DNA of 64,000 bases from Flavobacterium sp. (GTDB lineage: Bacteria; Bacteroidota; Bacteroidia; Flavobacteriales; Flavobacteriaceae): positions 1 through 64,000 of the forward strand of contig JAQSDU010000018.1 of the NCBI GenBank assembly GCA_029946065.1, read 5' to 3'. Made by a program: the position numbers and the translations under genes. Position 1 is the first letter of the stretch, and every line of letters starts with the position of its first letter. Shown piece by piece: positions 36,931 through 45,383 of this stretch. The notes beneath the pieces are model-generated. The model saw only the letters and a list, made by a program, of their open reading frames with translations. It was not told the DNA's origin and did not search any database.

Positions 36931-37410
36931 CTATGACGGGTCTACTAAAAATAACGGTTGGTCAAATTCTACCGGTGACATATCGTCAACAAGAATTTTT
37001 ACAATTTTTCCTGAGATTTCCGATTCTATTTCATTGAAAAGTTTCATAGCTTCAATTACACAAAGTACATCGCCTTTTGAAATAGCACTTCCAACTTCAA
37101 CAAACATAGGTTTGTCCGGAGACGGTTTTCTATAGAAAGTACCGATAATCGGGGATTTTATAGTTACATATTTAGCACTTTCGTCAGCTACTGGTGCTGC
37201 TGTCGGAGCCGATGAAGCTACTGGTGCTGGCGCCAGTGCCGAAGCTTGTGGCAATTGCGATGGCGCTTGCTGAACGTAGGTAATTTCAGGAGAATGTCCT
37301 TCGAGTGTAGTCCTGATGGTGATTTTAACATCATCCATTTCTAACTTTACTTCTGCCACACCGGAGTTGGCCACAAATTTAATTAGGTTTTGAATCTCTT
37401 TTAAATCCAT
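36931..37410 (-). CDS. accB: Acetyl-CoA carboxylase, biotin carboxyl carrier protein
   Basis: A 159-residue BCCP. The N-terminal helix (MDLKEIQNLIKFVANSG) and a Pro/Ala/Ser-rich linker (about 50-78) lead to the biotinyl domain, with biotinylated K123 in EAMKLFNEI and the thumb-type segment SPIIGTFYRKPSPDKP. It carries CO2 from AccC to the carboxyltransferase. It lies between fabH and accC on the same strand, forming a fatty-acid initiation cluster. Confidence 0.96.
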   Translation of the reverse strand: MDLKEIQNLIKFVANSGVAEVKLEMDDVKITIRTTLEGHSPEITYVQQAPSQLPQASALAPAPVASSAPTAAPVADESAKYVTIKSPIIGTFYRKPSPDKPMFVEVGSAISKGDVLCVIEAMKLFNEIESEISGKIVKILVDDMSPVEFDQPLFLVDPS

Positions 37411-37452
37411 AATATTCGTTTTAGTTATAGTTTGTCTTGGTGTTTTGTTTAT

Positions 37453-38442
37453 TTAGTATGCCCATTTTAAATAGATCGAACCCCATGTAAATCCGCCGCC
37501 AAAAGCAGCAAAAATCAGGTTATCACCTTTTTTAAATCTATCTTCAAAATCACTCAACAAAAGTGGCAACGTTCCCGAAGTCGTGTTTCCGTATCTGTGA
37601 ATATTGATCAATACTTTATCTTCGTCAACGCCCATTCTGCTTGCTGTAGCGTCTATAATTCTCTTGTTGGCTTGATGTGCTACCAAAAACTGCACGTCGT
37701 CGTTGGTCAGGTTGTTGCGCAACATGATTTTCTCACTTACGTCTGCCATTCCTGAAACGGCGTATTTGTATACTGTTTTTCCATCTTGAAAAACCGTGTG
37801 TTGTTTGGCATCTATCGTTTGTTGTGAGGCCGGTAAAATAGAACCACCTGCGTCTATCTTTAAAAATTCACGCCCGATTCCGTCCGATTTCAGGATTTCA
37901 TCTTGCAATCCCAATCCTTCGTAATTAGGTTCAAAAAGCACGGCGCCAGCGCCATCTCCGAAAATAATACAAGTCGCACGATCCGTATAATCTATGATTG
38001 ACGACATTTTATCAGCGCCAATTAGCAATACTTTTTTGTAGCGCCCAGATTGTATATAGGCGGCTGCGGTTGACATTCCGAACAAAAATCCGGAACAAGC
38101 GGCTTGCAAATCATACGCGAAAGCGTTTACTGCACCGATTTCGGTAGCGACATAAACGGCTGTTGCGGCAACCGGCAAATCGGGTGTGGCTGTAGCAACC
38201 AAAACCAAATCTATTTCTTCTGGGTTAATATTCTTTCTGGCGAATAAATCTTGTGCGGCTTTTATGGCGAGGAACGATGTTCCTTTTCCTTCTTCTTTTA
38301 ATAGTCTGCGCTCCTTGATTCCGGTGCGACTGGTAATCCATTCATCATTGGTATCGACCATGGTTTCGAGCACTTTGTTGGATAAAACAAAGTCCGGCAC
38401 ATAGCCTCCGACAGCGGTAATTGCGGCTGTAATTGTATTCAT
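37453..38442 (-). CDS. fabH: Beta-ketoacyl-ACP synthase III
   Basis: A 329-residue condensing enzyme that joins an acyl-CoA primer to malonyl-ACP to begin fatty-acid synthesis. The Cys-His-Asn triad is visible: C116 in QAACSGF, His in VAHQANKRI, Asn in YGNTTSGT. In this phylum it often uses branched primers (family knowledge). It is 42 bases upstream of accB. A rho-independent terminator (38554-38578) separates it from rpmF, so fabH-accB-accC may have its own promoter. Confidence 0.95.
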   Translation of the reverse strand: MNTITAAITAVGGYVPDFVLSNKVLETMVDTNDEWITSRTGIKERRLLKEEGKGTSFLAIKAAQDLFARKNINPEEIDLVLVATATPDLPVAATAVYVATEIGAVNAFAYDLQAACSGFLFGMSTAAAYIQSGRYKKVLLIGADKMSSIIDYTDRATCIIFGDGAGAVLFEPNYEGLGLQDEILKSDGIGREFLKIDAGGSILPASQQTIDAKQHTVFQDGKTVYKYAVSGMADVSEKIMLRNNLTNDDVQFLVAHQANKRIIDATASRMGVDEDKVLINIHRYGNTTSGTLPLLLSDFEDRFKKGDNLIFAAFGGGFTWGSIYLKWAY

Positions 38443-38553
38443 ATTGTTGATGTTTTTCTACTCAAATCGCTGATTTGAAAAGAGGTGGAAATTACAAAAA
38501 AAATTCTAAACCTGATTGTTTTGGGATGGCTTATTTGTAAAATTGTAAATAAC

Positions 38554-38578
38554 AAAAAACTCCCACAGAGTGAGAGTT
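38554..38578 (-). terminator. Rho-independent terminator after rpmF
   Basis: On the minus strand, AACTCTCAC / GTGGGAGTT (one G-U) with loop TCT is followed by a T run. It lies 25 bases after the rpmF stop and 112 bases before the fabH start, so it would at least partly uncouple the two groups. Confidence 0.8.
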
Positions 38579-38602
38579 CGTGTAATTTATTCCGCTAAAG
38601 TA

Positions 38603-38797
38603 TTAAGCAAGAGCAACTTGTTTGTCAATAACAACTTGTCCTCTGTAATACATTTTACCTTCATGCCAGTAAGCTCTGTGGTATAAATGCGCTTCGCCAG
38701 TTACAGGGCAAGTAGCGATTTGTGCTACGGTCGCTTTATAGTGGGTTCTTCTTTTGTCTCTTCTTGTTTTGGAGATCTTTCTCTTAGGATGTGCCAT
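38603..38797 (-). CDS. rpmF: 50S ribosomal protein L32
   Basis: A 64-residue basic protein with the L32 start [19 protein letters not shown]. The four-cysteine zinc ribbon of some L32 proteins is not present: only C29 remains in [12 protein letters not shown], so this is a non-zinc form. It follows yceD by nine bases, the usual bacterial order yceD-rpmF. Confidence 0.95.
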   Translation of the reverse strand: MAHPKRKISKTRRDKRRTHYKATVAQIATCPVTGEAHLYHRAYWHEGKMYYRGQVVIDKQVALA

Positions 38798-38806
38798 TTT
38801 ATTGTA

Positions 38807-39349
38807 TTATTTATCCGTTAATAGTTGTTTTAATTTGTCCCAGCGCGGGTCCGTATCTTCTTCTTTTTTAATCTCTTTTTTTGTCTCTTTAACCCTGAGT
38901 TCGTTGAGTTTGTCTAATGCTGCCGATTTTAAAGTACCGTCTTTTATTCCGGGATGAACCCTTTTGAACGGAACAGAAAGCACAATCATCTCATAAATCA
39001 CCTGTGAAAGGTCTATTTGGTGCTCGCCATGCGGCAAAATGAGCAATTCATCATTGTCATTATTGAACGCATCTCCAAACTGAACTACCAACCTGAGTTT
39101 TCCTTTAACCGGTTGGTCAAACATTTCTCCGGTGGTGTCGCAAGGTACGTGAACCGTGCCTTTGTGCTTGAAATTGAGTTCGAGCATGGTGCTTTTCTTC
39201 TCTAAAACCACATTTACTTTGATGTCACAACTTTCAAATTCGTCGTAGTCAAAGCCTTCAAAGAACTTTTTGTTAATCTGAAACTCAAACTGATGCTTTC
39301 CTAATTTTAATCCTATAAAGGGAATTAAAAATTCATTCAACTGCTTCAT
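38807..39349 (-). CDS. yceD: DUF177 (YceD) family protein
   Basis: A 180-residue protein of the DUF177/YceD family, linked to 23S rRNA maturation and ribosome assembly and nearly always next to rpmF. The central VPCDTTGEMF carries the family's conserved Cys-Asp. A charged C-terminus ends PRWDKLKQLL. The start at 39349 (MKQLNEFLIPF) is chosen by family pattern; in-frame ATGs also exist at 39352 and 39370. A good promoter lies at 39393-39420. Confidence 0.88.
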   Translation of the reverse strand: MKQLNEFLIPFIGLKLGKHQFEFQINKKFFEGFDYDEFESCDIKVNVVLEKKSTMLELNFKHKGTVHVPCDTTGEMFDQPVKGKLRLVVQFGDAFNNDNDELLILPHGEHQIDLSQVIYEMIVLSVPFKRVHPGIKDGTLKSAALDKLNELRVKETKKEIKKEEDTDPRWDKLKQLLTDK

Positions 39350-39392
39350 CATCACCAAATTTTGTCCCATCCTGAAATTCAAAACGGGTGTG

Positions 39393-39420
39393 CAAAGATA
39401 TAAATTTATCGCAAATCCAA
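39393..39420 (-). promoter_or_regulatory. Promoter for yceD-rpmF (TTG-N17-TATCTTTG)
   Basis: On the minus strand TATCTTTG (39393-39400) is preceded by TTG (39418-39420) with a 17-base spacer, close to the Bacteroidota sigma-factor pattern. It lies in the spacer between pdxA and yceD, 23-44 bases ahead of the possible yceD starts. Confidence 0.6.
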
Positions 39421-39443
39421 AAGGGTTATAAACATTTTTTTGT

Positions 39444-40490
39444 TTATAAATGCTTTTCCTTTGTTTTTAAGGGCTTTTTGCTGATTTCTGCGTATTGATT
39501 TCTCGAATTATAAATGTCAATCGCCAGATAAACAGCTTCTTTGAACGAATTGAAGTCGGCTTTGTCTTTTCCGGCTATGTCATAAGCCGTTCCGTGATCA
39601 GGTGATGTTCTAATTTTATCCAATCCCGCAGTATAATTTACACCATTCCCAAACGACAAAGTCTTGAACGGAATCAATCCCTGATCGTGATAAGCTGCAA
39701 TTACGGCATCGAATTTTTCATATTGCCCACTTCCGAAAAAACCATCGGCTGGATACGGCCCGAAAACCATCGTCCCTTTTTCAAACATTTTTTTAATGAC
39801 CGGACGGATGATCAATTCATCTTCCTTACCGATTACGCCACCGTCACCCGCATGTGGATTCAACCCCAAAACGGCGATTTTAGGTTTGTTAATACTGAAA
39901 TCCTGAATCAATGATTGTCTTACGGTTTCAATTTTCTGTTTGATCAAAGCTTCTGTCAGATGCGATGCTACTTCATTTACCGGTATATGATCGGTCAATA
40001 ATCCAACTCGCAAATTATCCTGCACCATTAACATTAATGCGTTGCCTTCTAATTCTTGGTTCAAATAATCTGTATGTCCCGGAAATTTAAAATCTTCCGA
40101 TTGGATGTTATATTTGTTGATTGGCGCCGTAACCAAAACATCAATTTCGCCTTCTCTGAGCGCCTTTGTAGCGGCAACAAACGATTTGATGGCAAATTCC
40201 CCAACTACAGGATTGTTAACGCCATATTCCAAATTGATGTTTTCTCGCCAAACGTTCAAAACATTAATTTTCCCGGTAAGGACTTGAGAAAGATTGTCAA
40301 TGCCGTGTAAAACCGTCGTTGATTCAAAGCTTTTTTTGAGGAAAGACAGCGTTTTCACATTCGCAAAAATAACGGGCGTACACAATTCGAGCATCCGGTT
40401 GTCTTCGAATGTTTTGAGTACGACTTCGCTTCCAATACCGTTCAAATCTCCAATTGAAATCCCAACAATTATATTTTCTGCTTTTTTCAT
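39444..40490 (-). CDS. pdxA: 4-hydroxythreonine-4-phosphate dehydrogenase
   Basis: A 348-residue metal- and NAD-dependent enzyme of the DXP-dependent pyridoxal phosphate pathway, which oxidises 4-phosphohydroxy-L-threonine. The family motifs are SIGDLNGIGSEV, the metal-site His in GHTDYL, LNPHAGDGG, and AAYHDQGLIPFK. Length is typical. It is divergent from ribE with promoter boxes facing both ways in the short spacer, and upstream of yceD on the same strand. Confidence 0.95.
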   Translation of the reverse strand: MKKAENIIVGISIGDLNGIGSEVVLKTFEDNRMLELCTPVIFANVKTLSFLKKSFESTTVLHGIDNLSQVLTGKINVLNVWRENINLEYGVNNPVVGEFAIKSFVAATKALREGEIDVLVTAPINKYNIQSEDFKFPGHTDYLNQELEGNALMLMVQDNLRVGLLTDHIPVNEVASHLTEALIKQKIETVRQSLIQDFSINKPKIAVLGLNPHAGDGGVIGKEDELIIRPVIKKMFEKGTMVFGPYPADGFFGSGQYEKFDAVIAAYHDQGLIPFKTLSFGNGVNYTAGLDKIRTSPDHGTAYDIAGKDKADFNSFKEAVYLAIDIYNSRNQYAEISKKPLKTKEKHL

Positions 40491-40502
40491 GTTATTTATT
40501 GC

Positions 40503-40510
40503 TAATTTTG
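40503..40510 (+). promoter_or_regulatory. Candidate -7 box (TAATTTTG) for ribE
   Basis: An exact TAnnTTTG match 30 bases before the ribE ATG at 40541. It supports that start over an upstream one that would overlap pdxA. Confidence 0.45.
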
Positions 40511-40515
40511 AAGTG

Positions 40516-40523
40516 CAAATTTA
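40516..40523 (-). promoter_or_regulatory. Candidate -7 box (TAAATTTG) for pdxA
   Basis: On the minus strand an exact TAnnTTTG match lies 25 bases before the pdxA start. It is only five bases from the ribE box, so the two divergent promoters would compete or be co-controlled. Confidence 0.45.
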
Positions 40524-40540
40524 GTAAAATAAAACCGAAA

Positions 40541-41131
40541 ATGTTTACAGGAATAATAGAATCGCTCGGCACCGTGCGTGAACTCAAAAAAGACAACGAT
40601 AACCTGCATATCACCGTTTTTTCTTCCATTACAAGCGAACTTAAAATCGACCAAAGTGTTTCGCATAATGGCATTTGCTTGACCGTCGTAGCTATCAATA
40701 ATGATGAATATACGGTAACTGCCATCCGAGAAACGCTAGAAAAAACCAATCTCGGCGACTGGAACACCGGCGATACCGTGAATCTTGAACGCGCCATGAA
40801 ACTTGGCGATCGCCTTGATGGACACATCGTTCAGGGACATGTTGACCAAATTGGCGTCTGCAAAAGCATCGAAAACGCAAACGGCAGTTGGTATTATACG
40901 TTTGAATATGACGCTTCGTTACATAATATTACGATTGAAAAAGGCTCAATTACCGTAAATGGCGTGAGTTTGACAGTAGTGAATTCCAAACAAAATGAAT
41001 TTTCGGTAGCGATCATACCTTATACTTATGAACACACGAATTTCCATAATTTTAAAATCGGAACCAAAATCAACCTGGAATTTGACGTAATCGGAAAATA
41101 CGTCTCACGTTTGTATCTTTATAAAAATTAA
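40541..41131 (+). CDS. ribE: Riboflavin synthase (alpha subunit type)
   Basis: A 196-residue enzyme that dismutates two 6,7-dimethyl-8-ribityllumazine molecules into riboflavin. It has two lumazine-binding repeats: the first begins MFTGIIESLGTV with VSHNGICLTV, the second carries GHIVQGHVDQIG and GSITVNGVSLTV. The start at 40541 opens exactly at the conserved MFTGIIE and lies behind a TAATTTTG box. No FMN riboswitch is visible in the 50-base leader. Confidence 0.95.
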   Translation: MFTGIIESLGTVRELKKDNDNLHITVFSSITSELKIDQSVSHNGICLTVVAINNDEYTVTAIRETLEKTNLGDWNTGDTVNLERAMKLGDRLDGHIVQGHVDQIGVCKSIENANGSWYYTFEYDASLHNITIEKGSITVNGVSLTVVNSKQNEFSVAIIPYTYEHTNFHNFKIGTKINLEFDVIGKYVSRLYLYKN

Positions 41132-41165
41132 CTATTTGTGTTCAATTTCTAATCGCTTTTTCTGC

Positions 41166-41173
41166 TACTTTTG
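41166..41173 (+). promoter_or_regulatory. Candidate -7 box (TACTTTTG)
   Basis: An exact TAnnTTTG match 11 bases before the ATG at 41185, between ribE and a small outer-membrane-like protein. The nearest TTG upstream is too far (27 bases). Confidence 0.35.
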
Positions 41174-41184
41174 AATAAAAACCC

Positions 41185-41718
41185 ATGCTGAAAAAATTCC
41201 TCTTTATTGCTGTTTTGGCTTTCACCGTAATTGTAAACGCTCAAAACGAAGCCAAATCTATTTTTGATCGCCATCACGAAGTAAAAGTTGGCGCTGTCAA
41301 ATTACTCGCAGGCCCAATTTTAGAAGGCACCTACGAATACATACAGAGCAGGGATTTTACTTATGGCGCTTCCATTCTTGCCAATCTTGACGGCGGTAAT
41401 GACTATTACGAAGACTTTTCTATTACTCCTTTTGCCCGTTTTTATTTTCAAGAAACCAAAGAATTTGGTGCCAAAGGTTTTTTTGTGGAAGGTTTTGCAA
41501 AATATTCCACCGGCAGAAATACCACAAAGGACTATTTGGATGAAGCAAGCAGGAAATATTCGGCAGCGGCACTCGGAATTTCCCTTGGAAAAAAATGGAT
41601 CAACCGTACTGGGTTTGTATTTGAAATTCTAGGCGGAATTGGTCGGACTTTAGGAAATTCAGAAGCGGCGCCAGACGTCTTATTCCGGGGTGACCTGAAT
41701 ATTGGTTATCGTTTTTAA
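41185..41718 (+). CDS. Hypothetical outer-membrane beta-barrel protein
   Basis: A 177-residue exported protein. The signal peptide (MLKKFLFIAVLAFTVIVNAQ) is followed by alternating polar/hydrophobic strands (VKVGAVKLLAG, FARFYFQETK, KGFFVEGFAKYS, FVFEILGGIGRTLG). It ends with a terminal Phe (NIGYRF), which is typical of an outer-membrane barrel. Such small porin-like proteins are common in this phylum and lack an assigned function. Probably transcribed alone from a TACTTTTG box. Confidence 0.7.
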   Translation: MLKKFLFIAVLAFTVIVNAQNEAKSIFDRHHEVKVGAVKLLAGPILEGTYEYIQSRDFTYGASILANLDGGNDYYEDFSITPFARFYFQETKEFGAKGFFVEGFAKYSTGRNTTKDYLDEASRKYSAAALGISLGKKWINRTGFVFEILGGIGRTLGNSEAAPDVLFRGDLNIGYRF

Positions 41719-41821
41719 AGACTCAAAAATTCAAAAAAACAAAACTTTTAAACAGAAAATTTTTTTACGAATTCGATTGCGAAACTGGTTGGTAATCTTC
41801 TACCCAACACTTTTAAATCTT

Positions 41822-41829
41822 TAGCTTTG
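41822..41829 (+). promoter_or_regulatory. Candidate -7 box (TAGCTTTG) for the GH2-GH53 gene
   Basis: An exact TAnnTTTG match 22 bases before the ATG at 41852, which indicates that the enzyme gene has its own promoter. Confidence 0.4.
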
Positions 41830-41851
41830 TATTTCATCAAAATGATTTGTC

Positions 41852-44800
41852 ATGCAAACTCGAGCTTTTTCTACTTTTATTTTTATATTTTTTACCAGTT
41901 TCGCTTTCGCACAATCGCCACGTCTGAAAACCGATTTCGACGAAGGTTGGAAATTCCATTTTGGAAACGCTTCTAATCCGGAAAAGGACTTTAATTATAG
42001 CATCGCCACCGTTTTTGCGAAATCAGGGAATGGTGCCAAAACTGCCATCGACCCGAAATTCGTTGATACAACCTGGACGAACGTAAAACTTCCGCACGAT
42101 TGGGCCGTCGAATTACCTTTTGTAAACGTCAATAATTTCGATGTACAATCGCACGGCTATAAACCGGTAGGCGGATTATTCCCAGAAACGAGCATTGGTT
42201 GGTACCGGAAACATTTTACGGTTTCAAAACCAAAATCGGGTGGAAGATTACAATTGCAGTTTGACGGAATTTACCGCGATGCCAATATTTGGATCAACGG
42301 ATTTTACCTAGGCAATAACAAAAGTGGCTATCTCGGCGCTAGCTATGACATCACCGATTTCGTGAATTATGACAAAGATAATGTTGTTGCCGTTCGCGCA
42401 GATGCCTCCCAATATGAAGGCTGGTTTTATGAAGGAGCAGGTATTTACCGCCACGTTTGGCTCAACGAATACCAGAATCTGCACATTGCCGATGATGGGA
42501 TTTTCGCTTACGCAAAAGTGACTCAGAACGCCGCAACTGTAACAGTAGAAACCGACGTTGTCAATGAAAATTTCGTCAGTACAAATTATGCGATTACGGC
42601 CTATTTGAAAGACCACAATGGAAAAACAGTTGCCACATCCAAAACAGAAACAGTCAACATCAACGTTAACGAAACAAAAAAAACAAAACAAAATCTATCG
42701 CTTAACAAGCCAAAATTATGGTCACTTGAAAATCCATATTTATATAAGGTATTTGTCGAAATCAAGCAATCTGGAAAAACCGTAACCGATACTAAAACTG
42801 TGAAATTCGGCATTCGTACTGTCGAAATTAAAAAGAATGGTGTTTTCCTGAACGGTCAATTCGTGAAAATAAAAGGCACGAACAACCACCAAGACCACGC
42901 TGGTTTGGGAAGCGCACTCCCGGATTATCTACAATATTACCGCGTTTCATTGCTAAAAAATATGGGCAGTAACGCTTACCGAATGAGCCACAATGCACCG
43001 GCACCAGAACTACTAGAAGCCTGTGACAGTTTAGGAATGTTAGTTTTAGATGAACAGCGTTTGCTCAATAGCGGCGCCGAATATACCGACCAGTTCGAAC
43101 GCCTTTTAAAACGCGACCGCAACCATGCTTCGGTATTTTTATGGAGCATTGGAAACGAGGAAGGCTATATCCAAACCACAGAAATAGGAAACAGGATTGC
43201 ACAGACCTTATTAGCCAAACAAAAACAACTCGATCCAACACGCACCAGTACTTATGCTGCCGATGTTCCGAATGTTTTTAAAGGCGTGAATGAAGTGATT
43301 CCGGTACGCGGGTTCAATTATAGACAATTCAACGTCGCCGAATACCACAAAGACCATCCCGACCAACCAATTATTGGAACTGAGATGGGAAGCACAGTAA
43401 CAACACGTGGGATTTACGAAAAAGATCCGATTCGTGCCTATGTTCCCGATCAGGACATCACCGCGCCATGGTGGGCAAGCAAAGCTGAAGATTGGTGGAA
43501 ACTCGCTGCCGAAAATGATTTTTGGCTAGGTGGATTCGTATGGACAGGTTTTGATTACCGTGGTGAACCAACGCCTTACCAATGGCCGAATATCAATTCT
43601 CATTTCGGAATCATGGATGTGTGCGGTTTTCCGAAAAACATTTATTATTACTACCAAAGTTGGTGGACAGACAAAGATGTGTTGCACATTTCTCCGCACT
43701 GGAACTGGCCTGAAAAAAGAAAATGGAATAAACCGGGAGAGCCAGTTGAAGTCTGGGTAAACTCTAACGCCGATAATGTTGAATTGTTCCTAAACGGGAA
43801 AAGCTTGGGCAAAAAAGATATGCCACGCAACAGCCATTTGAATTGGACAGTGAATTATGAACCAGGAAAACTCGAAGCAGTAGCCTATAAAAAAGGCAAA
43901 AAACTCACCACAAGTGTCGAAACTACAGGCGCGCCATTCGAAGTGGTCGTAACCCCTTATAAAACCACAATTTTAGCCGACGGAAAAGATGCTGCGATCA
44001 TTAACATTACCGTTGTGGACAGAGAAGGACGCGAAGTGCCGGATGCCGATAATATGATTAAATTCGCCATCACCGGCAACGGAAAAATCATCGGTGTAGG
44101 CAATGGCGATCCAAGCAGTCACGAACCCGACAAATGTGTGGAAGGTGCATGGCAACGTTCGCTTTTCAATGGAAAATGCCAGGTGATTGTACAGTCTGAA
44201 AAAGGTTCTGAAATGATTCATTTCGAGGCAAAAGCGATAGGATTGCACTTCGGAGCCACGGATATCGTAACGGTTGACCCGAAAAAAGCGGCAGCCATTA
44301 CCTCCGACAAAACCTATGAACTGAAAGGTGAAGCAGCAAAACCAAGACTTATAACGCAAATGCTGGGTGCTGATATTTCGTTCTTACCGGAACTAGAATC
44401 TAATGGCATCAAATTTTCTGATAATGGTGTTGAAAAAGATGCAATACAAATCTTAAAAGACCACGGCATGAACTATATCAGATTGCGTGTTTTTAATGAT
44501 CCTGCCAATGCAGATGGCTATTCACCCGGAAAAGGTTTCTGCGATCTAGAACATACTAAAGTGATGGCAAAAAGGATAAAAGCACTCGGATTAAAATTCC
44601 TCTTAGACTTCCATTACAGCGATACTTGGGCCGATCCCGGAAAACAATTCAAGCCAAAAGCGTGGGAAAATTTATCTTTTTACGATATGAAAAAAGCGCT
44701 GTATGATTATACGGTAAAAGTCATGACGGAATTAAAAGCGCAAGGCACAACGCCGGATATGGTGCAGGTGGGCAACGAAATTAACCATGGTTTAGTCTGG

Positions 44801-45271
44801 CCCGAAGGCAACGTGAGCAATCCGGATTTAATGGCGCAATTGTTCAATGCGGGAACCGCAGGTGTGAAAGCCGTTGATCCGACAATTCCGATTATGCTGC
44901 ACCTCGCTTTGGGCGGACAGAATGCGGAATGCGTAGATTATATCGATGGAATTATGGCAAGAGATGCGCATTTTGACGTAATTGGATTGTCCTACTACCC
45001 GAAATGGCATGGTACTTTAGACGATTTGCGCGACAATATGAATGATTTGGTACGCCGTTATAACAAAGATGTAATTGTTGTGGAATATTCCCAATTAAAA
45101 CAAGAAGTCAATAAAATCGCTTTTGAAACTGATGGCGGAAAAGGAAAAGGCACTTGTATCTGGGAACCATTAAGCACTTGGGAACAAATTTTCGATAAAG
45201 ACGGAAAATCGAATAGCTGGTTAGCGGTTTACGATGAAATGTCGCAGCAATTTTTGGTTAAGAAAAAATAG
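41852..45271 (+). CDS. GH2 beta-galactosidase / GH53 endo-beta-1,4-galactanase fusion
   Basis: A 1139-residue exported enzyme with two glycosidase modules. After a signal peptide (ending SFAFAQ), the GH2 module has the sugar-binding (about 25-210), Ig-like (about 215-320) and TIM-barrel (to about 600) domains, with acid/base E436 in WSIGNEE and nucleophile E511 in IGTEMG. DUF4982-like (about 607-690) and C-terminal Ig (about 700-810) domains follow. Residues about 837-1135 are a full GH53 barrel: LRVFNDP, DFHYSDTWADPGKQ, acid/base E976 in QVGNEINHG, nucleophile E1078 in VVEYSQ. Together they could cut beta-1,4-galactan internally and release galactose. No sorting domain or lipobox is seen, so it is probably periplasmic. 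No SusC/SusD genes are nearby. Confidence 0.9.
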   Translation: MQTRAFSTFIFIFFTSFAFAQSPRLKTDFDEGWKFHFGNASNPEKDFNYSIATVFAKSGNGAKTAIDPKFVDTTWTNVKLPHDWAVELPFVNVNNFDVQSHGYKPVGGLFPETSIGWYRKHFTVSKPKSGGRLQLQFDGIYRDANIWINGFYLGNNKSGYLGASYDITDFVNYDKDNVVAVRADASQYEGWFYEGAGIYRHVWLNEYQNLHIADDGIFAYAKVTQNAATVTVETDVVNENFVSTNYAITAYLKDHNGKTVATSKTETVNINVNETKKTKQNLSLNKPKLWSLENPYLYKVFVEIKQSGKTVTDTKTVKFGIRTVEIKKNGVFLNGQFVKIKGTNNHQDHAGLGSALPDYLQYYRVSLLKNMGSNAYRMSHNAPAPELLEACDSLGMLVLDEQRLLNSGAEYTDQFERLLKRDRNHASVFLWSIGNEEGYIQTTEIGNRIAQTLLAKQKQLDPTRTSTYAADVPNVFKGVNEVIPVRGFNYRQFNVAEYHKDHPDQPIIGTEMGSTVTTRGIYEKDPIRAYVPDQDITAPWWASKAEDWWKLAAENDFWLGGFVWTGFDYRGEPTPYQWPNINSHFGIMDVCGFPKNIYYYYQSWWTDKDVLHISPHWNWPEKRKWNKPGEPVEVWVNSNADNVELFLNGKSLGKKDMPRNSHLNWTVNYEPGKLEAVAYKKGKKLTTSVETTGAPFEVVVTPYKTTILADGKDAAIINITVVDREGREVPDADNMIKFAITGNGKIIGVGNGDPSSHEPDKCVEGAWQRSLFNGKCQVIVQSEKGSEMIHFEAKAIGLHFGATDIVTVDPKKAAAITSDKTYELKGEAAKPRLITQMLGADISFLPELESNGIKFSDNGVEKDAIQILKDHGMNYIRLRVFNDPANADGYSPGKGFCDLEHTKVMAKRIKALGLKFLLDFHYSDTWADPGKQFKPKAWENLSFYDMKKALYDYTVKVMTELKAQGTTPDMVQVGNEINHGLVWPEGNVSNPDLMAQLFNAGTAGVKAVDPTIPIMLHLALGGQNAECVDYIDGIMARDAHFDVIGLSYYPKWHGTLDDLRDNMNDLVRRYNKDVIVVEYSQLKQEVNKIAFETDGGKGKGTCIWEPLSTWEQIFDKDGKSNSWLAVYDEMSQQFLVKKK

Positions 45272-45320
45272 CTTTGCCATGCGACACAAAGACACAAATT
45301 GATTTTGGTTTATAATTACA

Positions 45321-45362
45321 AAAGGCGCAAATACACGACGATAAATGCGTATTTGCGCCTTT
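45321..45362. terminator. Bidirectional hairpin between the GH2-GH53 gene and glyS
   Basis: A perfect 14-bp stem (AAAGGCGCAAATAC / GTATTTGCGCCTTT) with a 14-base loop fills the spacer between the two convergent genes. It shares GGCGCAAA words with the hairpins at 7113-7172 and 47107-47146, so it may also belong to a repeat family. Confidence 0.7.
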
Positions 45363-45383
45363 ATGGCAATGCTTGGCGTTTTG

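Noticed and set aside
40454..40540. An upstream start for riboflavin synthase overlapping pdxA.
   Set aside because: The conserved MFTGIIE start is at 40541, behind its own promoter box, and the extension would overlap the divergent gene.
40491..40540. A possible FMN riboswitch ahead of ribE.
   Set aside because: The leader is only about 30-50 bases, far too short for the aptamer, and no matching stems were seen.
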